Source: Bacillus mesophilus
Lineage (GTDB): Bacteria > Bacillota > Bacilli > Bacillales > SA4
Direction of reading: 5' to 3'
Assembly: GCF_011008845.1 (NCBI RefSeq)
Contig: NZ_JAAIWM010000009.1
Coordinates: 1-64,000, forward strand
DNA length: 64,000 nt
Part shown: positions 52,399 to 60,541 of the stretch, in pieces
How positions within the stretch are numbered: position 1 is the first letter of the stretch
Layout of the letters: each line of letters starts with the position of its first letter
Program-made: the position numbers and the translations under genes
Notes under the pieces: generated by a model
The model's database searches: none
What the model was told of the DNA's origin: nothing
Seen by the model: only the letters and a program-made list of their open reading frames with translations

Positions 52399-52515
52399 GA
52401 CCTTTACCTATATGTGGTAAGGTCTTGCTAACAACATTAAGTTGCTAATAAAGCCGAGAGCTTTTGCTCCGAAATGACGACTTTACTATAAAAGCTACTC
52501 CCCTTAGGAGATGAT
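52399..52515 (-). ncRNA. yybP-ykoY manganese riboswitch 2
   Basis: Same landmarks as copy 1 in minus-strand order: GGGGAGTAGC (52494-52503), AGTCGTCATTTCGG, CGGCTTTATTAG, GCAAGACCTTACC and closing GGTAAAGGTC (52399-52408). A terminator follows at once. The first downstream gene is the FbpB-like small protein, then the Spo0M-like protein, then TerC. Mn2+ is the known ligand of the class. Confidence 0.92.
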
Positions 52516-52760
52516 ATATTCGGCTGTTAAAGTAATCATAATTTATTACTATCAATCTGTCAATTGTAATTTTAATCCTTTTTAAAAATAGGCTTGTCTC
52601 CTTTGTTGTTGGGGAAAATGCTCGTTCCATTGCACTTTAAGCACTACTGATATATTTCACATGACAACAAATTACGTAAGACCTACTGTTTACCTTTAAT
52701 GGGTACTATCCTAGTGGTAAACTTATTATTACATTAAGACTTCATGAAAGAGGATGAATG

Positions 52761-54236
52761 ATGGAAAAATCTATAATCATTGGGCTTGATATTGGGACAA
52801 CTAGTGTGAAGGCAGTTGCTTTTTCTAGGGGCGGGCGCGTAATCGGAGAACAGGAAATTGCTTATCCATTATCAACCCCCTTCCCTGGCTGGGCTGAGCA
52901 AGATCCACTAGAAATTGAAGCAGCTACCATTACTGTTATCCGGAACTTAATACAGCTTCCTACTATCGATGAGAAGAACATCCTTGCCATCGGACTTTCC
53001 ACTGCTATGCATTCACTCATCTGTATGGCAGAAAACGGAGAACCACTGTCACCCTCTATTACTTGGGCAGATGGTCGTGCGTCATTACAAGCTAATCGAT
53101 TAAGAGTAGAACATAACCATATTTACGATTTAACAGGCACACCTATTCATCCGATGTCACCTCTTGTTAAACTGATCTGGATGAAAGAAAATAACTATCT
53201 TCCCTATCAACAGGCAAGCTACTTTGTTTCAATTAAAGAATTTATCTTATATCGATGGTTTGGGTGTCAAAGTGTAGACTATGCTGTTGCATCAGCAACG
53301 GGATTGTTAGATTTACATCATTTAAAGTGGAATAAAGAAGCGTTAGAGTTGGCAGGTGTTTCTGAGGCTCAGTTATTTAAACCCGTTTCACCAACTGAAG
53401 TACTAGTTGACCTAGACAAAACAATCGCTGATCAAATTGGTTTGCCTGTCCATATACCTTTTGTCATAGGTTCAAGTGATGGTCCGTTAGCTAACATCGG
53501 ATTAGGAGCCATTAATCCTGGTGAAGTTGCCATCACCATCGGCACTAGTGGAGCAATTAGACAAATTGTAACAGAACCAAAATCGGATTCCCTTCAACAA
53601 ACATTCTGCTATGGAATTACAGAGTCTCTATCTCTCATTGGTGGACCAACCAATAATGGAGGAATTGTTCTGCAATGGTTAAAGGAGACGCTTGATATAA
53701 AAGAAACATATGAGGAACTGATTTCTGTAGCGGAAAAGGCAGAGCCTGGTGCAGAGGGATTATTGTTTTTACCCTATTTAAATGGGGAAAGAGCGCCAAT
53801 CTGGAATGCGAATGTACGAGCAAGTCTATTTGGACTTTCGTTACGTCATAAAAAAGAACACATCGTACGCGCAGGCTTAGAAGGAGTCATTTACAGTGTG
53901 TTTCATGTGGGTCAAGCTTTAGAGAGGTTAGCAGGAAAACCCACAACACTTCTAGCTAGTGGTGGATTTGGAAGGTCTCCGTTATGGCTTCAAATAACAG
54001 CAGACGTGTTTAACCAAGAGGTTCAAGTGCCAATCAGTCATCAAAGCTCTGCATGGGGAGCAGCTTGGATGGCATTGTTTGCAATTGGAGAGGTAACAGA
54101 CCTGGCCTCCATTAAACAAGCTATTCCTATGCAGGAGAACTATATGCCAAATCCAGATCATCACAAAATCTATATGGATTTATTTAAATTATATCAAGAG
54201 CTATCTCATACGACCCATTCAATTTATATGAAGTAA
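52761..54236 (+). CDS. gntK: Gluconokinase (FGGY family)
   Basis: A 491-residue FGGY carbohydrate kinase. The phosphate loop is GLDIGTTSVKAVAF near the N-terminus, and LTGTPIHPMSPLVKLIWMK is typical of gluconokinases; SSDGPLANIGLG and TIGTSGAIRQIV contain the catalytic Asp and ATP site. It phosphorylates gluconate to 6-phosphogluconate. No gluconate permease or GntR regulator is next to it; a gluconate-dehydrogenase-like cluster lies 36 kb upstream. Two ATG codons are adjacent; 52761 has better spacing from AGAGG. Confidence 0.88.
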   Translation: MEKSIIIGLDIGTTSVKAVAFSRGGRVIGEQEIAYPLSTPFPGWAEQDPLEIEAATITVIRNLIQLPTIDEKNILAIGLSTAMHSLICMAENGEPLSPSITWADGRASLQANRLRVEHNHIYDLTGTPIHPMSPLVKLIWMKENNYLPYQQASYFVSIKEFILYRWFGCQSVDYAVASATGLLDLHHLKWNKEALELAGVSEAQLFKPVSPTEVLVDLDKTIADQIGLPVHIPFVIGSSDGPLANIGLGAINPGEVAITIGTSGAIRQIVTEPKSDSLQQTFCYGITESLSLIGGPTNNGGIVLQWLKETLDIKETYEELISVAEKAEPGAEGLLFLPYLNGERAPIWNANVRASLFGLSLRHKKEHIVRAGLEGVIYSVFHVGQALERLAGKPTTLLASGGFGRSPLWLQITADVFNQEVQVPISHQSSAWGAAWMALFAIGEVTDLASIKQAIPMQENYMPNPDHHKIYMDLFKLYQELSHTTHSIYMK

Positions 54237-54241
54237 ATAAT

Positions 54242-54280
54242 AGAAAAAGGAAATCAACATAGATTGGTTCCCTTTTTCTA
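54242..54280 (+). terminator. Terminator of gntK
   Basis: AGAAAAAGG...CCTTTTTCT hairpin, imperfect inside, about 8 bp past the stop. Confidence 0.75.
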
Positions 54281-54302
54281 TTAAGATTCCATTAATTTAC
54301 CA

Positions 54303-54749
54303 TTAAAAAACCGGCTTACAGCATACCGTTGACTTTGCCATACTTTCATTTAATCTTTTAATCGATTTGATTACAATTTCTTTTTCGAACTCATTTAAAT
54401 CATTAAAAACCTCTTCAAGATATACATTCATTTCCGTACTTATACTAGTAGCCACGAATTTTCCTTCTGTTGTGAGTGATAAGATATAGGCACGTTTATC
54501 CTCGTGATGCTGCGTCTTATTTACTAGCCCCATTCTAATTAATGCTTGAATTTGTCTACTAAACGTGGACATATCAATTCCTAATGATTCCGCAATCTGA
54601 TTCATAGAAGGTTGATCATTTTGATCAATCTCATAAATAATATGACTGTGAACCGTTGAAATTTCTACGTCACCGACTGTACAACAGTTTTTATTTAAAA
54701 GACCAAATCGCCTTGTTAACACATGAAAAATTGATCTATAATTTTCCAT
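54303..54749 (-). CDS. MarR family regulator with vicinal cysteine pairs
   Basis: A 148-residue MarR protein whose winged helix includes QIAESLGIDMSTFSRQIQALIRMGLV and the wing HHEDKRAYILSLT. Unusually it has Cys-Cys near the N-terminus (LLNKNCCTVGDVEIS) and again at the C-terminal end (STVCCKPVF). Vicinal pairs at both ends of a dimeric repressor could form a metal, metalloid or disulfide sensor; arsenic-related MarR proteins with similar CCT motifs are known to me only vaguely. It stands alone, and a 19-bp palindrome upstream is a likely operator. The nearest other gene is gntK, convergent with it. Confidence 0.85.
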   Translation of the reverse strand: MENYRSIFHVLTRRFGLLNKNCCTVGDVEISTVHSHIIYEIDQNDQPSMNQIAESLGIDMSTFSRQIQALIRMGLVNKTQHHEDKRAYILSLTTEGKFVATSISTEMNVYLEEVFNDLNEFEKEIVIKSIKRLNESMAKSTVCCKPVF

Positions 54750-54802
54750 TGAATTCTCTCCTCATGTTATTGTTATTAGACTTCCTCAAAGTTAACATAA
54801 AC

Positions 54803-54821
54803 TACTTGAAAAATTCAAGTA
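54803..54821. promoter_or_regulatory. Probable operator of the Cys-rich MarR regulator
   Basis: Perfect inverted repeat TACTTGAA-AAA-TTCAAGTA, 54 bp upstream of the MarR start, overlapping a possible minus-strand -35 (TTGAAT). Fits autoregulation. Confidence 0.65.
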
Positions 54822-54849
54822 ATCGAGTTAGTGGTCTTTCCTTGGCAAT

Positions 54850-54882
54850 AAAAAAGCACCTGGATTTCTCCAAGCACTTTAC
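54850..54882 (-). terminator. Terminator of dCache diguanylate cyclase gene
   Basis: AGTGCTTGGA / TCCAGGTGCT stem with a 4-nt GAAA loop and TTTTTT on the minus strand. Confidence 0.88.
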
Positions 54883-54916
54883 GGTGATCTATTTATTTAC
54901 TATTTTAGTTAAAATA

Positions 54917-56521
54917 CTACTCTTTTTTAACAGGCATTTGGTCTTCGCTCCAAATGGTCGTAGTATTCCTTCCATTTTCCTTCGATTGATAAAGGGCACG
55001 ATCTGCAAATATAAACAACTCATCAAATGAAGCTGAGTGTAATGGGAACTCAGAGATCCCAATGGAGATGGTAATATAATCACCTGTAACACTTACTCTA
55101 TTCTCAAACAGTACTCGAATTTTTTCTGCTATACGATGTGCTTCGATTGAGTTGATATCAGGGAGTAATAGTACAAATTCTTCCCCTCCATAGCGGAAAA
55201 ACAGGTCTGTCTTTCTAATCGTAGATTGAACCACTTCGGAAAACTCTTTTAATACTTCGTCCCCTACTTTATGTCCGTACGTATCATTCACTAACTTAAA
55301 ATGATCGATATCTAAAACGATGAGTGAAAATAATTTCTTTTCTAAAATCCAACTCTCCATCACTTGGTTAAATTTACGTTGATTCGGTAAATTGGTAAGA
55401 GAATCCGTCATAGCTACTTCAGTTAGTTTGTGATTATTTTCTTGAACAGACTCTATCGCAATCAACACACTCTTTGTTAGGATATCCGCTTCCCTATTCC
55501 AGTGTGAAAGTGTTTCTGGAATTTCTACTACTTTACCTGCCGCCAATTGATTAACAAGTTCTGATAAATGATTAAACGGTCTAGCGAGCTTTCTTGCAAG
55601 TAGTATAGACAACATTAATAAAATCAGAAAAGGTGGCATTACATATAGAATTAATGTTTGAATATGATCATCCAAGAGTACCTCTATATAAGAGACCGGT
55701 GTTTGCTGGACAACTCCCCAACCAGTTTCTGGAACATAACTATATGCTGCAAGCATAGCAGTACCTTTTGTATTTGTAACCCGTTGTGTCCCGCTCTCAC
55801 CTAATAAAAGTTTTTGAACCATTGGATTCGCTGAAACATCCTCCCCTACACGATCTATGTCAGGATGAAAAAGCAATTTCCCTTCTGGTCCTACTACATA
55901 ATAATAAGATCCATTATCATCTATTAAATCATTTCCGAGTATCTCATTAAGCACATTCTTCTCTTGTAAATATATAGTACCTCCAACCATTCCCCGGTAT
56001 TTAGCCTGATCATCATAGATGGGTTCACTCATTAATACAATTAATCGCCCGGATGGTGCAATATAAGGAGTGGTTAAGTTGGGTTTCTTCAAATCAAGTA
56101 CATCTTTCGTTACTCCATTTATGACTTCACCTCTCAACCCCACACTAATTGGTGCTATACTACGAATTAATCCAGTCTCATCCACCCATGATAGTGAATT
56201 AAAATATCTACTATTACCCCTTAAAAGCTCTAAATGTTCTTGAATCTCTTCATCACTCATTCCCTCATTACTTGCTAGGAAATTCGATGTTTGTTGTAAA
56301 CTCATTCTCATAGATTTAAATAATGAATCTACCGACTTACTTAATTTTTCTGACTTGGACTCATTAAGGGTTAAATATGTATTGACCAAAGACCTCTTCT
56401 CCGATTGATGGGTTACAAATAATAGGGTAATAAATGTTAGAATCACTGAGACTGACACAAGGCTAGTTATTAAAGTTGTAAGTTTAAATTTTCGATTATA
56501 TCGCATAGTATTAATGATCAT
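54917..56521 (-). CDS. Membrane diguanylate cyclase with dCache sensor, second copy
   Basis: A 534-residue c-di-GMP synthase with a first transmembrane helix (about 14-36), extracytoplasmic dCache domain (40-275; HPDIDRVGEDVSANPMVQKLL), second transmembrane helix (285-305), a HAMP-like linker and GGDEF domain (370-530). The active site is RYGGEEF, and RKTD five residues earlier is a complete inhibitory site. The 56521 start has little room for a ribosome site; a later ATG at codon 6 is possible. Ends in a terminator at 54850. Confidence 0.92.
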   Translation of the reverse strand: MIINTMRYNRKFKLTTLITSLVSVSVILTFITLLFVTHQSEKRSLVNTYLTLNESKSEKLSKSVDSLFKSMRMSLQQTSNFLASNEGMSDEEIQEHLELLRGNSRYFNSLSWVDETGLIRSIAPISVGLRGEVINGVTKDVLDLKKPNLTTPYIAPSGRLIVLMSEPIYDDQAKYRGMVGGTIYLQEKNVLNEILGNDLIDDNGSYYYVVGPEGKLLFHPDIDRVGEDVSANPMVQKLLLGESGTQRVTNTKGTAMLAAYSYVPETGWGVVQQTPVSYIEVLLDDHIQTLILYVMPPFLILLMLSILLARKLARPFNHLSELVNQLAAGKVVEIPETLSHWNREADILTKSVLIAIESVQENNHKLTEVAMTDSLTNLPNQRKFNQVMESWILEKKLFSLIVLDIDHFKLVNDTYGHKVGDEVLKEFSEVVQSTIRKTDLFFRYGGEEFVLLLPDINSIEAHRIAEKIRVLFENRVSVTGDYITISIGISEFPLHSASFDELFIFADRALYQSKENGRNTTTIWSEDQMPVKKE

Positions 56522-56702
56522 CCTACTCTAGAAGTCTAATTTATGTGTGAAATAAATCGTGTACAGTCCAAAAATGCTCAGAATTAATCTAATCTGAGCA
56601 TCAATCTATTAACAATACTAAAAAGCACTCTTTTCTACTTTATAGTTTGAATGATTTACTTCTTATGTTCAACTATTATTTTGATGAGAAGATTGGTAAT
56701 TT

Positions 56703-57425
56703 TTATAATCTACAAATTTCCTTAGGACAGCCTTCACAATGACATATACTTTTTAAATATTCTAAGTCATAGATCACAAGGTAGCCGTTTTCTATATCAA
56801 TGATTTCATCCTTTCGAAGCTGGGAAATCATTCGGTTTACTGTTTCTCTTGTAGCACCAATTAAACAACCGATATCTGTATTTGTAAACTTTTCTGTGAT
56901 TCTAATATGTCCTGCATCTTCTTTCCCAAATGTATTCGACATTCTAATCAGAGTTGAAGCTAGGGCACCATTTTTACCAAAAAACAATATATCACGAAGT
57001 TTTACGTGAATCAGTCTCTGCATGAAGCCCATCCATCTCGTAAACTCAACTGGAAAATTACCATCTCTCCATAGAAGTACCTCTAGATCACTCTGCTGAA
57101 TCACACCTATTTCACAATCATTTACAGCAACAGCACTAAACGTACAGGTGCTTTTGATATAGGTATCAAACTCCCCAAACATATCACCCTGGCCAAAATA
57201 ATAGAAAGACAAATCCTTACCATCATCAGTCATTTTAGTTAGTTTAACGATCCCTTTTTTGACATAATAAAGTTTGTCAGAAGCATCTCCTTCCCAAAAG
57301 AGATTAGATCCAGTTGATACTTTATAGTCATACATGATGTCTTTAATTCTATTAAAATTTTCTTCAGAAAATATTTGCGTATTTTGAATATGATCAGGAT
57401 TGTTTGTTAGATTCATACTGTTCAT
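56703..57425 (-). CDS. fnr: Anaerobic regulator Fnr
   Basis: A 240-residue Crp/Fnr regulator with a cyclic-nucleotide-fold domain (25-140), a C-terminal helix-turn-helix (TDIGCLIGATRETVNRMIS) and a C-terminal tail ICHCEGCPKEICRL. The tail cysteines are the [4Fe-4S] ligands special to Bacillus Fnr, whose E. coli counterpart uses N-terminal ones. Oxygen loss leaves the cluster intact and the protein binds TGTGA-N6-TCACA. Two perfect such boxes lie downstream in this window. The start follows AAAGGTGAT. Confidence 0.95.
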   Translation of the reverse strand: MNSMNLTNNPDHIQNTQIFSEENFNRIKDIMYDYKVSTGSNLFWEGDASDKLYYVKKGIVKLTKMTDDGKDLSFYYFGQGDMFGEFDTYIKSTCTFSAVAVNDCEIGVIQQSDLEVLLWRDGNFPVEFTRWMGFMQRLIHVKLRDILFFGKNGALASTLIRMSNTFGKEDAGHIRITEKFTNTDIGCLIGATRETVNRMISQLRKDEIIDIENGYLVIYDLEYLKSICHCEGCPKEICRL

Positions 57426-57652
57426 TTTTTATCACCTTTTCCTAAGGTTTTCTTACTCTCATTATATGGATAAAACATAATCCTAATAATCAGGGAATCC
57501 CCCCAAAACCATCGATATTTATCCTTATTTTTATAACAAATAAGCATAGTGTGACGAATCTAACAGTCAGGGTGTTTTATTCGTCTTATAGTGGAGACAT
57601 AGAGAGGCGATCAAAAATGGAAATGATAAAGGTAGTTCAAGGAGGTGGGCAT

Positions 57653-58252
57653 ATGTTAACAGGAGTCATTTTAGCTGGTGGAAAGAAAGATGAGATCAAT
57701 GGAACATTAAAGTCATTTTTACCTTTTAAAAAGGAGAGAGTAATTGATTATCAGATAAACGAAATGAAAAATATTTGTTCTGAAATCATGATCATTACCT
57801 CATCCCCTATGCCATTTTTATCATCCGTTCCGACTGATATCAGGATTTTAACTGATTATCATAAGGGAAAAGGTATACTAGGTGGAATGTTTTCAGCACT
57901 TTCTTTATCAAAGAATCCCTACCATTGGGTTGTAGGATGTGGGATGCCGTTTATTTCAAGCAAGGCTGCCATGTATATGTTTTCTAAGTTAGAGAAATCA
58001 GATTCTGTAGCTGTTATGTTAAAAAATCACGTAGGTGAGGAGCCGCTTCACGGGATATATAATGAGACACTATTGTCTCAGCTTCAGCAATTTGATTGGT
58101 CCCACGACAATGTCTTAGACTTTCTGAGTCCGCTTCCATACCTTGGGGTTACAGAGGATGAATTTATAGGTATAGGTATAACTCCTTCGTTCGCACATTC
58201 TATTAAAAGTGAACAGGAGATCTCGGAACTAGCGGAAAGTAATCTAACTTAA
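57653..58252 (+). CDS. MobA-like molybdenum cofactor nucleotidyltransferase, degenerate loop
   Basis: A 199-residue NTP-transferase-fold protein of the MobA type. GVILAGG opens the nucleotide loop, but the usual SxRMGxDK is replaced by KKDEINGTLK; only the Lys equivalent remains. WVVGCGMPFISSKA and EEPLHGIYNETLL match the later MobA motifs. Position beside Fnr and Nre-like genes suggests nitrate reductase cofactor finishing, but the altered loop leaves activity open. Start at 57653 from a strong AAGGAGGTGG. A near-Fnr box (TGTGA-N6-TAACA, 57550-57565) is upstream. Confidence 0.78.
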   Translation: MLTGVILAGGKKDEINGTLKSFLPFKKERVIDYQINEMKNICSEIMIITSSPMPFLSSVPTDIRILTDYHKGKGILGGMFSALSLSKNPYHWVVGCGMPFISSKAAMYMFSKLEKSDSVAVMLKNHVGEEPLHGIYNETLLSQLQQFDWSHDNVLDFLSPLPYLGVTEDEFIGIGITPSFAHSIKSEQEISELAESNLT

Positions 58253-58307
58253 AAAAGATGGGCTATTCTCTTATTAGAGAACAGCCCAACCTATTATGTA
58301 TAGTGAT

Positions 58308-59381
58308 CTAATTATGATTTATTTGTATGTTTAACGTAATCAATGTTCCTTTCTTCGGTTCAGTTTCGATCTTTAATTTTGCACCTATTGATTTGGAACG
58401 TTCTTCCATGCTGAATAGTCCAATCCCTCTTCTTTGGTTAAGGTCAAACCCTTTTCCTTCATCCTGTACAGTCATTTTCACTACATCTCCATCCTCGATG
58501 ATGGAAACATATGCCTCTTTGACATCAGCATATTTACGTATATTTGTTAATGATTCCTGGATAATTCGATAGATGGTTGTTTCTACCTCATAGCTCAGTC
58601 TTTGCTTTAATGTGCAGTCAAATGCAACGGAAATTCCAAAATGGCTTGAAAACCGATTAATAAACGACCGTGTCGCCGGGACAAGTCCTAAATCATCAAG
58701 GACAGAAGGTCTCAGTTCCCATGATAAATTCCTGATTTCTTCTATTAACTGTGTAGTCTCATCGTGCATTTGATCTAAGAGAGGATGTTCTAATTCATTT
58801 TTTAATCGACTGATACTTATCAGTAGACTATATAGGTCTTGTCCCACCCCATCATGAAGTTCCCTCGATAACCTTTTTCTTTCTTCCTCTTGTAAACCGA
58901 TCATTTTGGTCATCATGTTTTTAAGCTCTTCTTCTACTCTTTTTCTTTCAGTTACCTCATAACGGATGGACAGAAATTGATATGGTTTACCTTCTCCATC
59001 TAAAAAAGGAACAATAGTGGTATCTACCCAATAAAACAAACCGTTCTTGGCTTTGTTTTTAATTTCACCCTTCCATACATGCCCACTTAATATCGTATCC
59101 CATAAACGTTTAAAGAACTCTTTTGAATGGTAACCAGAATTAATCAATCTATGTGTTTTTCCTAGCAGCTCAGAGCGTTGATACTTTGAGACCTCACAAA
59201 ACTTGTCATTAACATATGTAATCACACCTTTTGCATCTGTGATAGCTACGATGGCAGATACATCCAGTGCAAATTTCAAATCGGATAATTCATCGATTGA
59301 TTCGGACTTTAACTCCTTACTTCCTACTTCCTGATTCATTTCCGAAGAGCGAGGATTATGTAGGTCAAACCTTTTTTCCAT
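58308..59381 (-). CDS. PAS histidine kinase, NreB-like
   Basis: A 357-residue soluble kinase with one PAS domain (about 40-150; TDAKGVITYVNDKFCEVS), HisKA_3 (SRELHDGVGQDLYSLLIS) and a complete HATPase (EVETTIYRIIQESLTNIRKY, DEGKGFDLNQ). Partners upstream are a GAF protein and a NarL-type regulator, as in NreABC. The PAS domain has a single Cys, however, so it cannot hold the Cys-liganded Fe-S cluster of Staphylococcus NreB and must sense otherwise. Start at 59381, 8 nt after GGAGG, overlapping the GAF gene by 17 nt. Confidence 0.87.
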   Translation of the reverse strand: MEKRFDLHNPRSSEMNQEVGSKELKSESIDELSDLKFALDVSAIVAITDAKGVITYVNDKFCEVSKYQRSELLGKTHRLINSGYHSKEFFKRLWDTILSGHVWKGEIKNKAKNGLFYWVDTTIVPFLDGEGKPYQFLSIRYEVTERKRVEEELKNMMTKMIGLQEEERKRLSRELHDGVGQDLYSLLISISRLKNELEHPLLDQMHDETTQLIEEIRNLSWELRPSVLDDLGLVPATRSFINRFSSHFGISVAFDCTLKQRLSYEVETTIYRIIQESLTNIRKYADVKEAYVSIIEDGDVVKMTVQDEGKGFDLNQRRGIGLFSMEERSKSIGAKLKIETEPKKGTLITLNIQINHN

Positions 59382-59832
59382 GCTGTTCGCCTCCATGCTC
59401 AGAATGATTAATCACAATCAATTCCAGCTTCTTAATATAATCTACTATCGCTTCTTGATTCAATTTTGACAGATCATAGGGCTTCCTAAATCCTAACAGG
59501 AGCACACCCCAGACATCTTGTTTTAAAAAAATCGGAAAGGCTATAGCACGTTCAAGCTTTTCAGCAAGGACGATTGGAAAGTCAATTGCCTCGTCAATAG
59601 ATGAGTCGTAAACAACCCGACTACCCGTTTGATATACCTTTCCAGCCATCCCTTTTCCAAAGCGAATCGTCATTCTTTTCCATTTGCTACTACGATTGCC
59701 CGCTACATATTTCCAACGAAATTCCTTGTTAGTCCCTTCATAGCAAGCAATGCCAGTAAAATCAACATGTAAAGCTTGATATATTTCCTGGCACGCATTC
59801 GTTAGCTGTTTGTTTACATAGGATTCAGTCAT
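59365..59832 (-). CDS. GAF-domain protein, NreA-like
   Basis: A 155-residue stand-alone GAF domain (about 12-145). YEGTNKEFRWKYVAGNRSS, GKGMAGKVYQTGSRVVYD and FPIFLKQDVWGVLLLGFRKP fit NreA, which in Staphylococcus binds nitrate and restrains NreB. It lies immediately between the NarL-type regulator and the PAS kinase, overlapping the latter. A nitrate input is therefore likely, by analogy. Only a weak ribosome site precedes the ATG. Confidence 0.82.
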   Translation of the reverse strand: MTESYVNKQLTNACQEIYQALHVDFTGIACYEGTNKEFRWKYVAGNRSSKWKRMTIRFGKGMAGKVYQTGSRVVYDSSIDEAIDFPIVLAEKLERAIAFPIFLKQDVWGVLLLGFRKPYDLSKLNQEAIVDYIKKLELIVINHSEHGGEQHGKKV

Positions 59833-59878
59833 TTTCCATCACTCTATTCTGTCAATCTTTAAGAAGACACCCTCTAGC

Positions 59879-60541
59879 TTATAATCCATAGCTTAACAGA
59901 CCCTTTTTCACAGCATATTCAACTAATTCCGGCCTAGTTTTAAGCTTAAGCTTTTCCATCACATTTGCTTTATGAGTTTCTACAGTCTTGACACTAATAA
60001 TTAACTGCTCCGCAATTTCTTTATTCGAAAATCCTTTTGCAATAAGAGTTAACACTTCTTTTTCTCGTTCTGATAAAAGAGAATAGGTGTCAGTGTTAAC
60101 GCCACTTCTTAAATTATCCACATACTCCTCCATCAGCTTTTTAGTTGCAGAGGGATATAAATAAGCAGAACCTTCGTACACTACTTTAATGGCTTTTAAC
60201 AGTTCATCATGTGGAGCACTTTTTAAAATACAGCCAGACGCCCCTGTTTTAATGGCTCTAAATAAATACTCCTCATCATCATGCATTGTTAAGATTAATA
60301 TATTGATTCTTGGAAGCATTTGTTTAATTTCAGCTGTTGCTAATAAACCATCCTTACCATGAGGCATGCTAAGGTCCATTAATATAACATCAGGATTTAG
60401 TTCCTCTGCCTTTTGGATGGCTTCATTTCCTTCAGTTGCTTCACCAACAACCTCCATATCCTCTACCGAATTTAATAACATTTTCAAGCCTGTTCTTACA
60501 ACTGCATGGTCATCCACTAATAGAATTTTGATCAAGCTCAT
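59879..60541 (-). CDS. NarL-family response regulator, NreC-like
   Basis: A 220-residue response regulator. The receiver has Asp10/Asp11 and phosphoacceptor Asp56 (VILMDLSMPHGKDG); the LuxR helix-turn-helix (150-215) reads LSEREKEVLTLIAKGFSNKEI. In NreABC systems the regulator activates nitrate/nitrite reductase genes. GGAGG lies only 3 nt before ATG 60541 but 9 nt before an in-frame TTG (60535), so initiation may be at the TTG. The gene overlaps the end of the upstream kinase-like gene by 32 nt. Confidence 0.9.
   Translation of the reverse strand: MSLIKILLVDDHAVVRTGLKMLLNSVEDMEVVGEATEGNEAIQKAEELNPDVILMDLSMPHGKDGLLATAEIKQMLPRINILILTMHDDEEYLFRAIKTGASGCILKSAPHDELLKAIKVVYEGSAYLYPSATKKLMEEYVDNLRSGVNTDTYSLLSEREKEVLTLIAKGFSNKEIAEQLIISVKTVETHKANVMEKLKLKTRPELVEYAVKKGLLSYGL

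Noticed and set aside
57550..57565. Fnr box before the MobA-like gene
   Set aside because: The second half-site is TAACA instead of TCACA; mentioned with the gene but not called as a site.
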